From positions 1 through 11,881 of the forward strand of contig DMJQ01000021.1 of NCBI GenBank assembly GCA_003457065.1: a DNA stretch of 11,881 nucleotides, read 5' to 3'. Below the pieces are notes generated by a model. It ran no database searches. It saw only the letters and a list, made by a program, of their open reading frames with translations, and was not told where the DNA came from. A program made the translations under genes and the position numbers. Each line of letters starts with the position of its first letter. Within the stretch, counting starts at the first letter, position 1. Source of the DNA: Clostridiales bacterium. GTDB taxonomy: Bacteria; Bacillota; Clostridia; Tissierellales; Sedimentibacteraceae. Positions 1 through 6,743 of the stretch are shown in pieces.

Positions 1-50
1 TTGAAACCTCGAGGTTTCAAAATAGAACATCGGAGTTCTGAAATAGAACA
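1..50. repeat. Cluster of short palindromes inside the initiator gene
   Basis: Bases 1-20 are a perfect 20-bp palindrome (TTGAAACCTCGAGGTTTCAA). It is followed by AGAAC-N6-GTTCT (about 26-41) and the overlapping GTTCT-GAAAT-AGAAC (about 37-51), with AAATAGAACA occurring twice. The segment encodes the repetitive linker of the initiator. In plasmids of the RepA_N type the origin lies inside the rep coding sequence, so this may be the edge of an origin; that is an inference, and the array may continue to the left of the window. Confidence 0.45.
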
Positions 51-573
51 GCAATACCAGAGATTACTAACAAAGAATAATAAATATATTAATAATCAGT
101 CAGTCAATAGAGATGAACCGACAGATCAAAAAGAAATAGAGAAGGTAAAAAGTAAAATTATAGCCATGGGATACCCATGCCTTGAAGAAGAAATGATAAT
201 CAAAAGCTTAGTTGATATTACAAGGACAAAGGGAATCAAATTCATTGATAAGCTCTCAGATAAAAAAATAATTGATTTTGCTTTAAATAAATTTAAAAAA
301 TTGGACAAGACCAAAATAAATAATTACCAGGCATATTTTACATCCGTTTTGAATAATTCCGTTTTTGAGTACGCTGCATCTGAAATTGCCGGTCAGGAGC
401 AGTCAACGAACGTTCCTAAGAACCCTACAAATAAATTTCATAATTTTACGCAAAGGACCTATGCTGAAGGGGAACTCGAAGAAATTGCAAGAAAAAAATT
501 CAAAAAGAAGGTTCAGGAACTAAAGGCAAGTGGAAAGATCATTACAGATAAAGAAGATACCAGGGAGGTGTAA
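1..573 (+). CDS. Replication initiator protein A-like (DnaD/DUF6017-type C-terminal region), 5'-truncated
   Basis: About 190 residues are visible, open from the first base, so the true start is outside the window; the TTG at base 1 is probably not the start. The first 20 residues are a low-complexity linker with R/K-S-S-E-I-E type repeats, as between the two domains of RepA_N/DnaD-like initiators. Residues ~45-120 form a helical domain resembling the DUF6017/DnaD-like region that ends with a conserved 'NYQAYFTSVLNN' helix. Residues ~140-160 carry the signature 'NKFHNFTQRTY' followed by an acidic ELEE segment, typical of these C-termini. Expected role: initiating replication of the circular element by binding its origin and recruiting the host helicase machinery. 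It heads an operon; its final codons contain the ribosome site (GGGAGGTG) of the next gene. The family is recognised by pattern only, without a domain search. Confidence 0.75.
   Translation: MKPRGFKIEHRSSEIEQQYQRLLTKNNKYINNQSVNRDEPTDQKEIEKVKSKIIAMGYPCLEEEMIIKSLVDITRTKGIKFIDKLSDKKIIDFALNKFKKLDKTKINNYQAYFTSVLNNSVFEYAASEIAGQEQSTNVPKNPTNKFHNFTQRTYAEGELEEIARKKFKKKVQELKASGKIITDKEDTREV
563..570 (+). promoter_or_regulatory. Strong ribosome binding site pointing to an AUU start
   Basis: GGGAGGTG lies inside the last codons of the initiator gene, five bases before ATT at 576, and no ATG, GTG or TTG follows at a usable distance in the methyltransferase frame. The match to the anti-Shine-Dalgarno sequence is nearly complete, so translation very probably starts here despite the non-standard codon. 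Confidence 0.6.
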
Positions 574-575
574 AT

Positions 576-1124
576 ATTAAAAGCATAGCAGATGAAAGAT
601 TAAAGTTTACCCATCTTACACATTATTACTCAGATTATGTTTTCAAGTTTATAAAAAACAATTGTGCAGATCTGAATAAAAATATGTCAGTGTTAGATGT
701 GGGGTGCGGCCATGGCCGGCACCTTAATTTGTTTTATAATTTAGGCTTCAGAAAATTAACTGGCATTGATATTGTTAACAGAAGCAATTTAAGCAGAAGG
801 TATAACTACCTCAAATTTGATATTAGAGAGGAATTTACAAGGGAACCATTTTTACAGAATAAATTTGATATTGTCCTATGTAATTTTGTATTGATGTTTA
901 TTAACCCTGAATATCAAATAAAAGTTATAGATCAGCTGTTTGAAGTGACAAATAAATACTTGCTTTTAGAGACAAGAGAAATAGGAGGAAATTACAGCTA
1001 TCCATGCTATATCCAAAACTTTTATTACTACATGCAAACAAAAAAGGAATTTGAAATTATTTATTACAATAAAAATAAAGAAAGGTTGACAATAAAAAGA
1101 AAATGGCAGCAAACGGATATATAA
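576..1124 (+). CDS. Small class I SAM-dependent methyltransferase, apparent AUU start
   Basis: The reading frame is open from 552. The first ATG (684) falls directly on the first strand of the SAM-binding fold (SVLDVGCGHG) and has no ribosome site, so it would remove the N-terminal helix. A strong GGGAGGTG (563-570) instead points to ATT at 576, giving 182 residues. From that start, residues ~39-47 are motif I (VLDVGCGHG), 'LTGIDI' is the acidic motif II, 'LKFDIRE' motif III and 'FDIVLCNFVLMFI' motif IV. This is a typical Methyltransf_11/25-type fold that binds S-adenosylmethionine; the substrate cannot be told from sequence. No DNA-methylase catalytic motif (NPPY or PC) is seen. It sits between the initiator and a replication-relaxation protein and overlaps the latter by 22 bp, suggesting translational coupling. 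The AUU start is inferred, and TTA (600) or CTG (672) are poorer candidates. Confidence 0.72.
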   Translation: MKSIADERLKFTHLTHYYSDYVFKFIKNNCADLNKNMSVLDVGCGHGRHLNLFYNLGFRKLTGIDIVNRSNLSRRYNYLKFDIREEFTREPFLQNKFDIVLCNFVLMFINPEYQIKVIDQLFEVTNKYLLLETREIGGNYSYPCYIQNFYYYMQTKKEFEIIYYNKNKERLTIKRKWQQTDI

Positions 1125-1663
1125 GAAAAGTAACACTTAGAGACGAAAAGCTCTTAACTCAGCTTGCAAAAACCGGAATAGCAAGTGTCGAGCAAGCTGA
1201 AAAGTATTGCGATGTTAAAATAAAAAGACTCAAAAGACTTGAACGTTCAAAATATGTTAAGTTGACTACAACAACAAATGCCGGAAAGGAAACGACACTT
1301 ATACAGCTTGAAAAAAGAGGAAAAGCATATATGCAGGAAAAATTAATGCATGATCATTCCCTTGCCAGAGCTCAAATCGATCATGTTGATCACGATTTGA
1401 AACTAACAGAAGCATATTACCGACTTCCAGAAAGATATAGGGATACATTCAAATGTGAGCATCAGCTTGTCAGAGAAATATATAAAGAACGTCCATATCT
1501 TACAAATAAGCTTGAAACCTGCATAGACGCTACCGTTGAAGTAAACGGGGAGATTGTAGGGATAGAAGTTGTGGGAAAAACATATACAGAAAGAACTATA
1601 CAGACAAAAACAGAAATAGCAAAAGCATATTTAAACTGTACGAAAATCAAGTGGATAAAATAA
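1103..1663 (+). CDS. Replication-relaxation family-like DNA-binding protein (wHTH plus nuclease-like fold)
   Basis: 186 residues. Residues ~13-55 look like a winged helix-turn-helix ('LLTQLAKTGIASVEQAEKYC', then a basic recognition region KIKRLKRLERSKYVKL and a T-rich wing). After a linker with HDHSLARAQIDHVDHDLKL (H/D-rich), residues ~138-178 show the strand-turn-strand 'CIDATVEVNGEIVGIEVVGKTYTE' region followed by a K-rich helix. This order resembles the Replic_Relax (PF13814) proteins of plasmids and conjugative elements, thought to bind origin DNA in relaxosomes. The D142...E155-x-V spacing recalls a PD-(D/E)XK core, but the lysine is replaced by V157, so activity is doubtful. The start lies inside the methyltransferase gene with only a weak ribosome site (AAAAAGAAA), consistent with coupled translation. 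Family assignment is by pattern and moderate. Confidence 0.6.
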   Translation: MAANGYIRKVTLRDEKLLTQLAKTGIASVEQAEKYCDVKIKRLKRLERSKYVKLTTTTNAGKETTLIQLEKRGKAYMQEKLMHDHSLARAQIDHVDHDLKLTEAYYRLPERYRDTFKCEHQLVREIYKERPYLTNKLETCIDATVEVNGEIVGIEVVGKTYTERTIQTKTEIAKAYLNCTKIKWIK

Positions 1664-1673
1664 AGGGGGAAAT

Positions 1674-2744
1674 ATGATTAAGGCCGTAAGAGACGATGTT
1701 ATAAAGCTTGAAAGCTTTGTAGCAGCAGCATTTAAATACGATGAAGAACTAACAATATTACTCGAAACTGGGGGATATTGCTTTATGCAGCAAATGAAAA
1801 AAAAATATGGAGAAAGCAAGGCAAAAAGAATTATAGAAGATATGCAAAGCAATAAGCTTTTAGGAACTCAAAACTATTCAAATTGCAAATATGTGTATAT
1901 TACACAAAATGCTCTTAAATATTTGGCAAATAAAAATAATACATCCGAAAAGGTAAATACAAAGAGAAAAAATATAGAAAAGAACCCGGTAGAAAAAGTA
2001 ATAATAGCATCAGCAATAAAATATGAAATTGAAGAGTTGGTGCCGGCTGTTAACAGAGAAAAATATATCAATAACCTGAAACAAAAAATCATTGAATTAA
2101 ACAATTATCCGGATCTGAATGATCCGGATTTTTACATTGAAAATAAAGAACGGTATATATTAGAAAAAGAGCCGGTTATGAAATATTCAAAACTATTACA
2201 TAAAATAAATCAGGGTAAAAATCAAGAAATAAAAGAGATACTCGAAAAGTCAATTCAAAGCTATAAAAGTAAAATTGAAGAATATGAAAAGAAAATAGGA
2301 CAATCCAAAAAAGTAAGTGGCATATTAGAACGTCAAATGAAGTCAGGAATAAATTTATATGATATTTCAAAAATAATAGCTTTACCAAAGAATAGAGAGC
2401 TGCTGACAGTATATATAATCGACCACAATAAAGTTAAACCTGTAAGCAAATATCTGGAATTTATATATGGCTTTGAGAATGCAATAAACAACAAGTTTGA
2501 AAACATCGAACTTGTATTCATAAGTTATAAAAAAGAAAGATACGAGCAGTTTAAAAAGAAAGTTGAAAACTATCTTGAAGATAATATCACCAACAGAAAT
2601 ATTTCGATTTATGACATAGACAAATGCTATTACCTTGAAAAAATAATAGATCGTACAAACTTCTATAACCCTGCTCCGGAAATAGAAATAAAGCCAAAAG
2701 ATAGACAAGCTTTTGAAAAAATAAAAAAAGAAATGGAGAAATAA
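1674..2744 (+). CDS. Unknown protein with N-terminal wHTH-like domain and central coiled coil, 356 aa
   Basis: I do not recognise a named family. The ribosome site AAAGGGGG (1664-1671) is tight to ATG 1674. Residues ~8-90 look like a winged helix ('ILLETGGYCFMQQMKKKYGESKAKRIIEDMQSNKLL', then a wing and 'YVYITQNALKYLANK'), the pattern of proteins that read DNA at a transfer origin. Residues ~100-190 are charged and helical; ~190-235 is a probable coiled coil (QEIKEILEKSIQSYKSKIEEYEKK). The C-terminal ~130 residues alternate strands and helices ('LLTVYIIDHNK', 'NIELVFISYKKERYEQF', 'NRNISIYDIDK'), a Rossmann- or nuclease-like rhythm without visible catalytic motif. Its N-terminus recalls the preceding gene, and it lies 10 bp after that gene and one base before the coupling protein. 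The best inference is a relaxosome or origin-binding accessory factor. Confidence 0.6.
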   Translation: MIKAVRDDVIKLESFVAAAFKYDEELTILLETGGYCFMQQMKKKYGESKAKRIIEDMQSNKLLGTQNYSNCKYVYITQNALKYLANKNNTSEKVNTKRKNIEKNPVEKVIIASAIKYEIEELVPAVNREKYINNLKQKIIELNNYPDLNDPDFYIENKERYILEKEPVMKYSKLLHKINQGKNQEIKEILEKSIQSYKSKIEEYEKKIGQSKKVSGILERQMKSGINLYDISKIIALPKNRELLTVYIIDHNKVKPVSKYLEFIYGFENAINNKFENIELVFISYKKERYEQFKKKVENYLEDNITNRNISIYDIDKCYYLEKIIDRTNFYNPAPEIEIKPKDRQAFEKIKKEMEK

Positions 2745-2745
2745 A

Positions 2746-4731
2746 TTGAAAAAGAAAATAGCCATAACTTCTATTGTAATAGCTATAGCGTTGTTGTATT
2801 TTCTTGTTTTTTATGCTATGGGTATTGTGGGCAGTTTAGAATTTAGCCAGGATACAATTCCAGATCATCTGCAAAAAGTAATGCTTGGAGAAACAAGTAT
2901 TCCAGATTATATCTCAAATAAAGAACAGATAAAACAATTGGCTAAGTCACCTATAGAGGCAGTAAAACAAGCAGGACAAATCGATAAAAAAATACTTGCA
3001 GCAGTTGCAATTACATTGACAGTATTTATAATTTACAAAATGTTAATTTTAATAATATTCAATGAGCAAATAGCCAACTTCCTTGGATTCGATAAGTTAA
3101 TAAAAGATAAAAAAGGAACATTCGGTACAGCCAGATTCGCTGAAAAAAAGGATGTACACAAAATGAAGAAAGAAGGCACACTGGAAGAGAATATCGGCAC
3201 TGTAATAGGAAGTACAAAGAAACCATATACCATGCAGCCGTTAATAAAATACAATCAAAAACATAGGCTGACTGTTAGTCCTAAGGCTCCAATGATGAAC
3301 TCACATACAATCGTAGTAAGCGGTTCAGGAGGTGGTAAAACATTCAGCTTTGTTTTAACAAATGGAATTAAAGCTATATTGGAAAATGCCAGTGTAGTAT
3401 TTACAGATCCTAAAGGAGAAATATTTGAAACTCTTAGTAAATATTATGAAAAACATGGATATAAGGTAAGGGCATTAAATCTTGTAAGGCCAGAGTGGAG
3501 TGACAGATTTAATCCAATAGAACTTATTGAAAGTGAATTAGATGCGTTATTATTTACGCAGATAATACTTAATAATACAAATATAGACTTGGATATGGTT
3601 AGTACAGGAAATCCATTCTGGGAAAAAGGAGAAACAAATCTTTTTAAAGCGTTAGTATTATACCTTATTACATACTATCCAAAGGAAGAGCAAAATATGG
3701 GAAACCTATATGATCTGATATTAAATTCAAATGTTAAAATATTAGATAAGCTGTTCAATAAAGTTCCTGATGATACAGCCATGAAAAGAGCATATAAGGT
3801 ATATGCTCAAGGAGACGAGCAGGTAAGAGCCGGCATAATAATAGGGCTTGGTTCACGTCTTCAGATTTTCCAGCACGATGAAATAAGGAGATTGACAGAA
3901 ACAAACGACATAGACATTTATGATTTAAAAACAAGGAATGCTGCTTTCTTTCTTATTATTCCGGATACACACAGTGCCTATGATTATATAGCGGGTATAT
4001 TCATGAACTTCCTGCTTGTAAAATTGCCGGCTCTCCATGATTTTACAGATGACGAAAACATAAAGCATAAAAAAATAAAAATAATTGCAGATGAAATAGC
4101 TAACGTAGGTAAAATAGCAAATCTGGAAAAAGTGATAACAACCCTCAGAAGCAGAAAGATAGACTTCTATCCTATATATCAAAATCTCGCTCAAATAAAA
4201 AAGGCCTTCGGAGAAAGCTGGGAAACAATAACAGGAAACTGCGATACATTCATTACACTTGGGGTAAATGACAAAGAAACGTCAATGTATATATCAGACC
4301 AACTAGGAAATATGACGATAAAAACAATAAGTAAAAATAAGACAGACGGACTGACAGACCTGACAAATATAAAAAGGTGGAGTATATCAGAACAAAAACG
4401 AGAATTAATGCAGCCCCAGGAAGTCAGAGAATTAAACAAAAAGAAATGTATAGTATTTATTAGGGGAGAACATCCGCTGCTCCTGTGGAAATGCGGCTAT
4501 AACAGTCTTGAAGAGTACCCGGAAATAAAAAATCTGAAGATCAATATAAAAGATTACGTCCCAGTCCACAAAAGAAAAGAGCAGGAAGAAGAAATAGAAG
4601 TAATAAGCAATACAGCAATTATCCTAACGGATAAACAGGAAATAAATAAAGAAGAACCGGGAGAAAAAGTAATGAGCAAGGAGGATATAATAAATAGTGT
4701 GGTCGAGGATGTTATGGATAATATTATATGA
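2746..4731 (+). CDS. virD4: VirD4/TraG-family type IV secretion coupling ATPase
   Basis: The start is TTG at 2746 with GGAG at 2735-2738, one base after the previous stop. 661 residues, within the usual size range of the family. Two N-terminal membrane helices (~5-25 and ~83-105) anchor a cytoplasmic ATPase. 'GTFGTARFAEKKDV' (~124-137) is the conserved entry to the T4SS-DNA_transf domain. Walker A is GSGGGKT (193-199), followed by FTDPKGEIFE (219-228). Walker B is KIKIIADEIANVG (443-455) with D449/E450. YQNLAQIKKAFG (478-489) matches the Q-rich post-Walker motif, and the C-terminal ~60 residues are acidic and disordered. It carries the relaxase-DNA complex to the mating channel at the cytoplasmic membrane. 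It ends the operon; an oppositely oriented gene follows. Where related elements continue with more transfer genes, cargo begins here. Confidence 0.93.
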   Translation: MKKKIAITSIVIAIALLYFLVFYAMGIVGSLEFSQDTIPDHLQKVMLGETSIPDYISNKEQIKQLAKSPIEAVKQAGQIDKKILAAVAITLTVFIIYKMLILIIFNEQIANFLGFDKLIKDKKGTFGTARFAEKKDVHKMKKEGTLEENIGTVIGSTKKPYTMQPLIKYNQKHRLTVSPKAPMMNSHTIVVSGSGGGKTFSFVLTNGIKAILENASVVFTDPKGEIFETLSKYYEKHGYKVRALNLVRPEWSDRFNPIELIESELDALLFTQIILNNTNIDLDMVSTGNPFWEKGETNLFKALVLYLITYYPKEEQNMGNLYDLILNSNVKILDKLFNKVPDDTAMKRAYKVYAQGDEQVRAGIIIGLGSRLQIFQHDEIRRLTETNDIDIYDLKTRNAAFFLIIPDTHSAYDYIAGIFMNFLLVKLPALHDFTDDENIKHKKIKIIADEIANVGKIANLEKVITTLRSRKIDFYPIYQNLAQIKKAFGESWETITGNCDTFITLGVNDKETSMYISDQLGNMTIKTISKNKTDGLTDLTNIKRWSISEQKRELMQPQEVRELNKKKCIVFIRGEHPLLLWKCGYNSLEEYPEIKNLKINIKDYVPVHKRKEQEEEIEVISNTAIILTDKQEINKEEPGEKVMSKEDIINSVVEDVMDNII

Positions 4732-4812
4732 ATAAATTCTAATATAGGGAGTGTAACAAATTACGTGTAAATTGGGTGTTTTAAGTGTAATATTGTTTTT
4801 AGGTCTATAGAA

Positions 4813-4848
4813 AATCCATACCCGGACGCATATGTCCGGGTATGGATT
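4813..4848 (-). terminator. Hairpin terminator between convergent genes
   Basis: Perfect 15-bp inverted repeat (4813-4827 and 4834-4848) with loop GCATAT. It begins 4 bases beyond the stop codon of the minus-strand YHYH gene, and on that strand is followed by a short U-rich stretch (TTTTCTAT). For the + operon it lies 81 bases after the coupling-protein stop but has no T run on that side. It most likely ends the minus-strand transcript and may act weakly in both directions. Confidence 0.75.
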
Positions 4849-4852
4849 ACTG

Positions 4853-5551
4853 CTAATTTAAAGAGACTGTCAATTTTCGTGTAGTATTGTCCCAACTGAT
4901 GCTGCCAAAATGCTTTAATTCATCTGTAGAAATTGCAATATATCCATTCAAGTTGTAGAATTTTGTGGCTTGTATTTCTTCACTGTCAGCGGATGTTTTT
5001 AGAATTACTTTTATATCTGATTCTACAACATCATACAAAACTTGTCCAAGGTTAAGTTTGTTATAGTATTCCATATCCATAAATGTTATTTCTTTGCTAA
5101 TATCTCTCGTAAGTATTAGTGTTTTTGTATCTTGATTCCAAGTTTTATCAAAGCCATATTTTTGTAAATCTTCAGCTATAATAACTGTTCCACCTGGTTT
5201 TCCGTTATAATAAAAAGTAGGTACTTCTTTTTCGTCGATAATGGTTTTTATATCGGTTGCTATAATCTGAGGTTTCTTTTCCGTGGTAGATTCATAATTT
5301 GTTGAAGTTGTAGAAGAGGTCGTTGAATTATCTTCCACAGATATGTCTTTATAAGGACATATACCATTAGTATGTAAGTGAGCGGGATATCCACCACAAT
5401 GATAATGGTAATATCCTAATCCGCTTTTATTCTTGTTATCTCGATGCCCTCCGGAGCTATCTGTTCTTCCGCTATGTGCATAGGAAGGGAAAGTAAATAT
5501 AATACATAAAATGACTGCAATAGATAAGAATTTAATTGTTCTTTTTTTCAT
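4853..5551 (-). CDS. Exported YHYH-domain protein with stalk-like C-terminal repeats
   Basis: 232 residues. A clear signal peptide (basic KKR, hydrophobic FLSIAVILCIIFTF) is likely cut after A25 (SYA|HS). Directly after it comes the YHYH domain, residues 26-67: 'AHSGRTDSSGGHRDN', YHYHCGG at 48-54, AHLH at 57-60 and a final CPY. The many His and two Cys suggest metal binding, but the domain's function is not established. A Ser/Thr-rich linker (~72-92) leads to two modules resembling copper amine oxidase N-terminal-like 'stalk' domains (~98-148 and ~160-232; patterns 'AEDLQKYGFDKTWNQDTKTLILTRD' and 'STDELKHFGSISWDNTTRKLTVSLN'), common in exported clostridial proteins. The ribosome site GGAGGTAA sits just upstream of ATG. 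Acts outside the membrane. Opposite orientation to its neighbours suggests independent cargo. Confidence 0.85.
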   Translation of the reverse strand: MKKRTIKFLSIAVILCIIFTFPSYAHSGRTDSSGGHRDNKNKSGLGYYHYHCGGYPAHLHTNGICPYKDISVEDNSTTSSTTSTNYESTTEKKPQIIATDIKTIIDEKEVPTFYYNGKPGGTVIIAEDLQKYGFDKTWNQDTKTLILTRDISKEITFMDMEYYNKLNLGQVLYDVVESDIKVILKTSADSEEIQATKFYNLNGYIAISTDELKHFGSISWDNTTRKLTVSLN

Positions 5552-5765
5552 TGTTACCTCCGTTTACTATATTCTTACTTTATGGTAGCTTATATTGTTA
5601 AATATGTAAATATATGTAACAGACAGACAATAGACGTGTAGAGATCCAATTTATTGTATTACTTTAAAATAAATATAAATACATAGAAGTTATAAAAAGG
5701 GTGAAATTTTAATAGATTGGGCCGAGATAGAATATAGACGATAAATATTATTATAGGGGGGCAAG
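5552..5765. other. 214-bp divergent intergenic region, AT-rich, no resolved promoter
   Basis: This gap separates the divergent YHYH and M48 genes, so it must carry promoters for both. It is very AT-rich with several TATAAT-like stretches, but I could not pick a convincing -35/-10 pair. The strongest signals are the two ribosome sites at its edges: GGAGG on the minus strand (about 5558-5563) and GGGGGG at 5756-5761 for the protease. Confidence 0.4.
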
Positions 5766-6644
5766 ATGACGTATCTCATTGAATTTGTCAAAAACTTAAA
5801 AAAGAAGTCTAATGTAGGAATATTGCTTTATTTTATACTGAATATTTTTATAATAACGAGTATATTTAGCAGTAATTTCAAAAATATGGATGGAATATTA
5901 ACAGGATTAATATTGTATACAATATCATTAGCGATTGCGTTATCCCCAATCGGAGAAAGAATTTTAAGATTTCAAACAGGTTGCAAAGAAATAAAAAGAG
6001 AAGAATACAAGAAAAAGATAGAGCCACTATTTAGAGAAGTATATCAAGAAGCAAAAAAACATAATCCTTCTATATCTGATGATATAAAATTATATATGAG
6101 TGGTGATGAGTATGCAAGTGCATTTGCTACAGGTAGAAAAACAATATGCATAACAAAAGGATTCCTAAAATATCCAGATGAATATATAAAAGCAACTTTG
6201 GCTCATGAATTCGGACATCTATCAAATAAGGATACAGATTTTATATTATTAATAAGTGTTGGAAACTTAATTGTTACGGCATTATTTATTATTTACAGGA
6301 TAATAGTGGCAATATTGGCATTTTTAGCATCAATAGTTATCGGAGATAGTGTAGAAATATTGGTAGCATTTTTAATTGATATAGTTTTAGCAGCAATGAT
6401 GTGGATATGGACAAAGATAGGTATCATATTAGTAATGTATTCATCAAGAAAAAATGAATTTTTAGCAGATAAGTTTTCTTATGATTGCGGATATGGGGAA
6501 GGGTTAGCACAAGTGCTAGATCAATTCTATGAAACAGGAGCAAAAGGATTATGGGCGAACCTGATATCATCACACCCCAGCCTAGATGAAAGAATAGCGA
6601 AGTTGCAGGAATATGGAATAGAATATAGAAATGGTACTATTTAA
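5766..6644 (+). CDS. M48 family (HtpX-like) membrane zinc metalloprotease
   Basis: 292 residues, close to HtpX length (~290), starting at ATG 5766 after GGGGGGC. Two membrane helices (~18-34, ~43-60) precede the protease domain. The zinc motif is HEFGH at 147-151 in 'ATLAHEFGHLSNKDTD'. A further hydrophobic hairpin (~159-190 and ~196-225) is followed by the third zinc ligand E231 in 'SSRKNEFLADKFS', with D235 conserved, and then 'SSHPSLDERIAKL' (268-280). All catalytic elements are present, so it should be an active endopeptidase with its active site at the cytoplasmic membrane face. HtpX proteins degrade membrane or misfolded proteins. It lies 99 bp upstream of a membrane-anchored ExoVII-like gene with no terminator between, so co-transcription is likely; it could process that protein. 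Confidence 0.9.
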   Translation: MTYLIEFVKNLKKKSNVGILLYFILNIFIITSIFSSNFKNMDGILTGLILYTISLAIALSPIGERILRFQTGCKEIKREEYKKKIEPLFREVYQEAKKHNPSISDDIKLYMSGDEYASAFATGRKTICITKGFLKYPDEYIKATLAHEFGHLSNKDTDFILLISVGNLIVTALFIIYRIIVAILAFLASIVIGDSVEILVAFLIDIVLAAMMWIWTKIGIILVMYSSRKNEFLADKFSYDCGYGEGLAQVLDQFYETGAKGLWANLISSHPSLDERIAKLQEYGIEYRNGTI

Positions 6645-6743
6645 TATAGGTAAATAGGTTTGAAGGAAAGAACTTTTAAATCAATAGATTTTGTTTTGTG
6701 CAAATTAAATAAAGTTAAAAAAGAAACATAAAGGGCAAAATAA

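Noticed and set aside
2382..2765. A 127-codon minus-strand frame rich in F, Y and I
   Set aside because: It mirrors the Lys/Ile-rich + strand gene, has no ribosome site, and its hydrophobicity is what the complement of A-rich coding sequence gives.
4751..4790. Repeated GTGTAA strings after the coupling gene
   Set aside because: Three copies at uneven spacing (14 and 20 bases) in AT-rich sequence are not convincing as iterons or operator sites.
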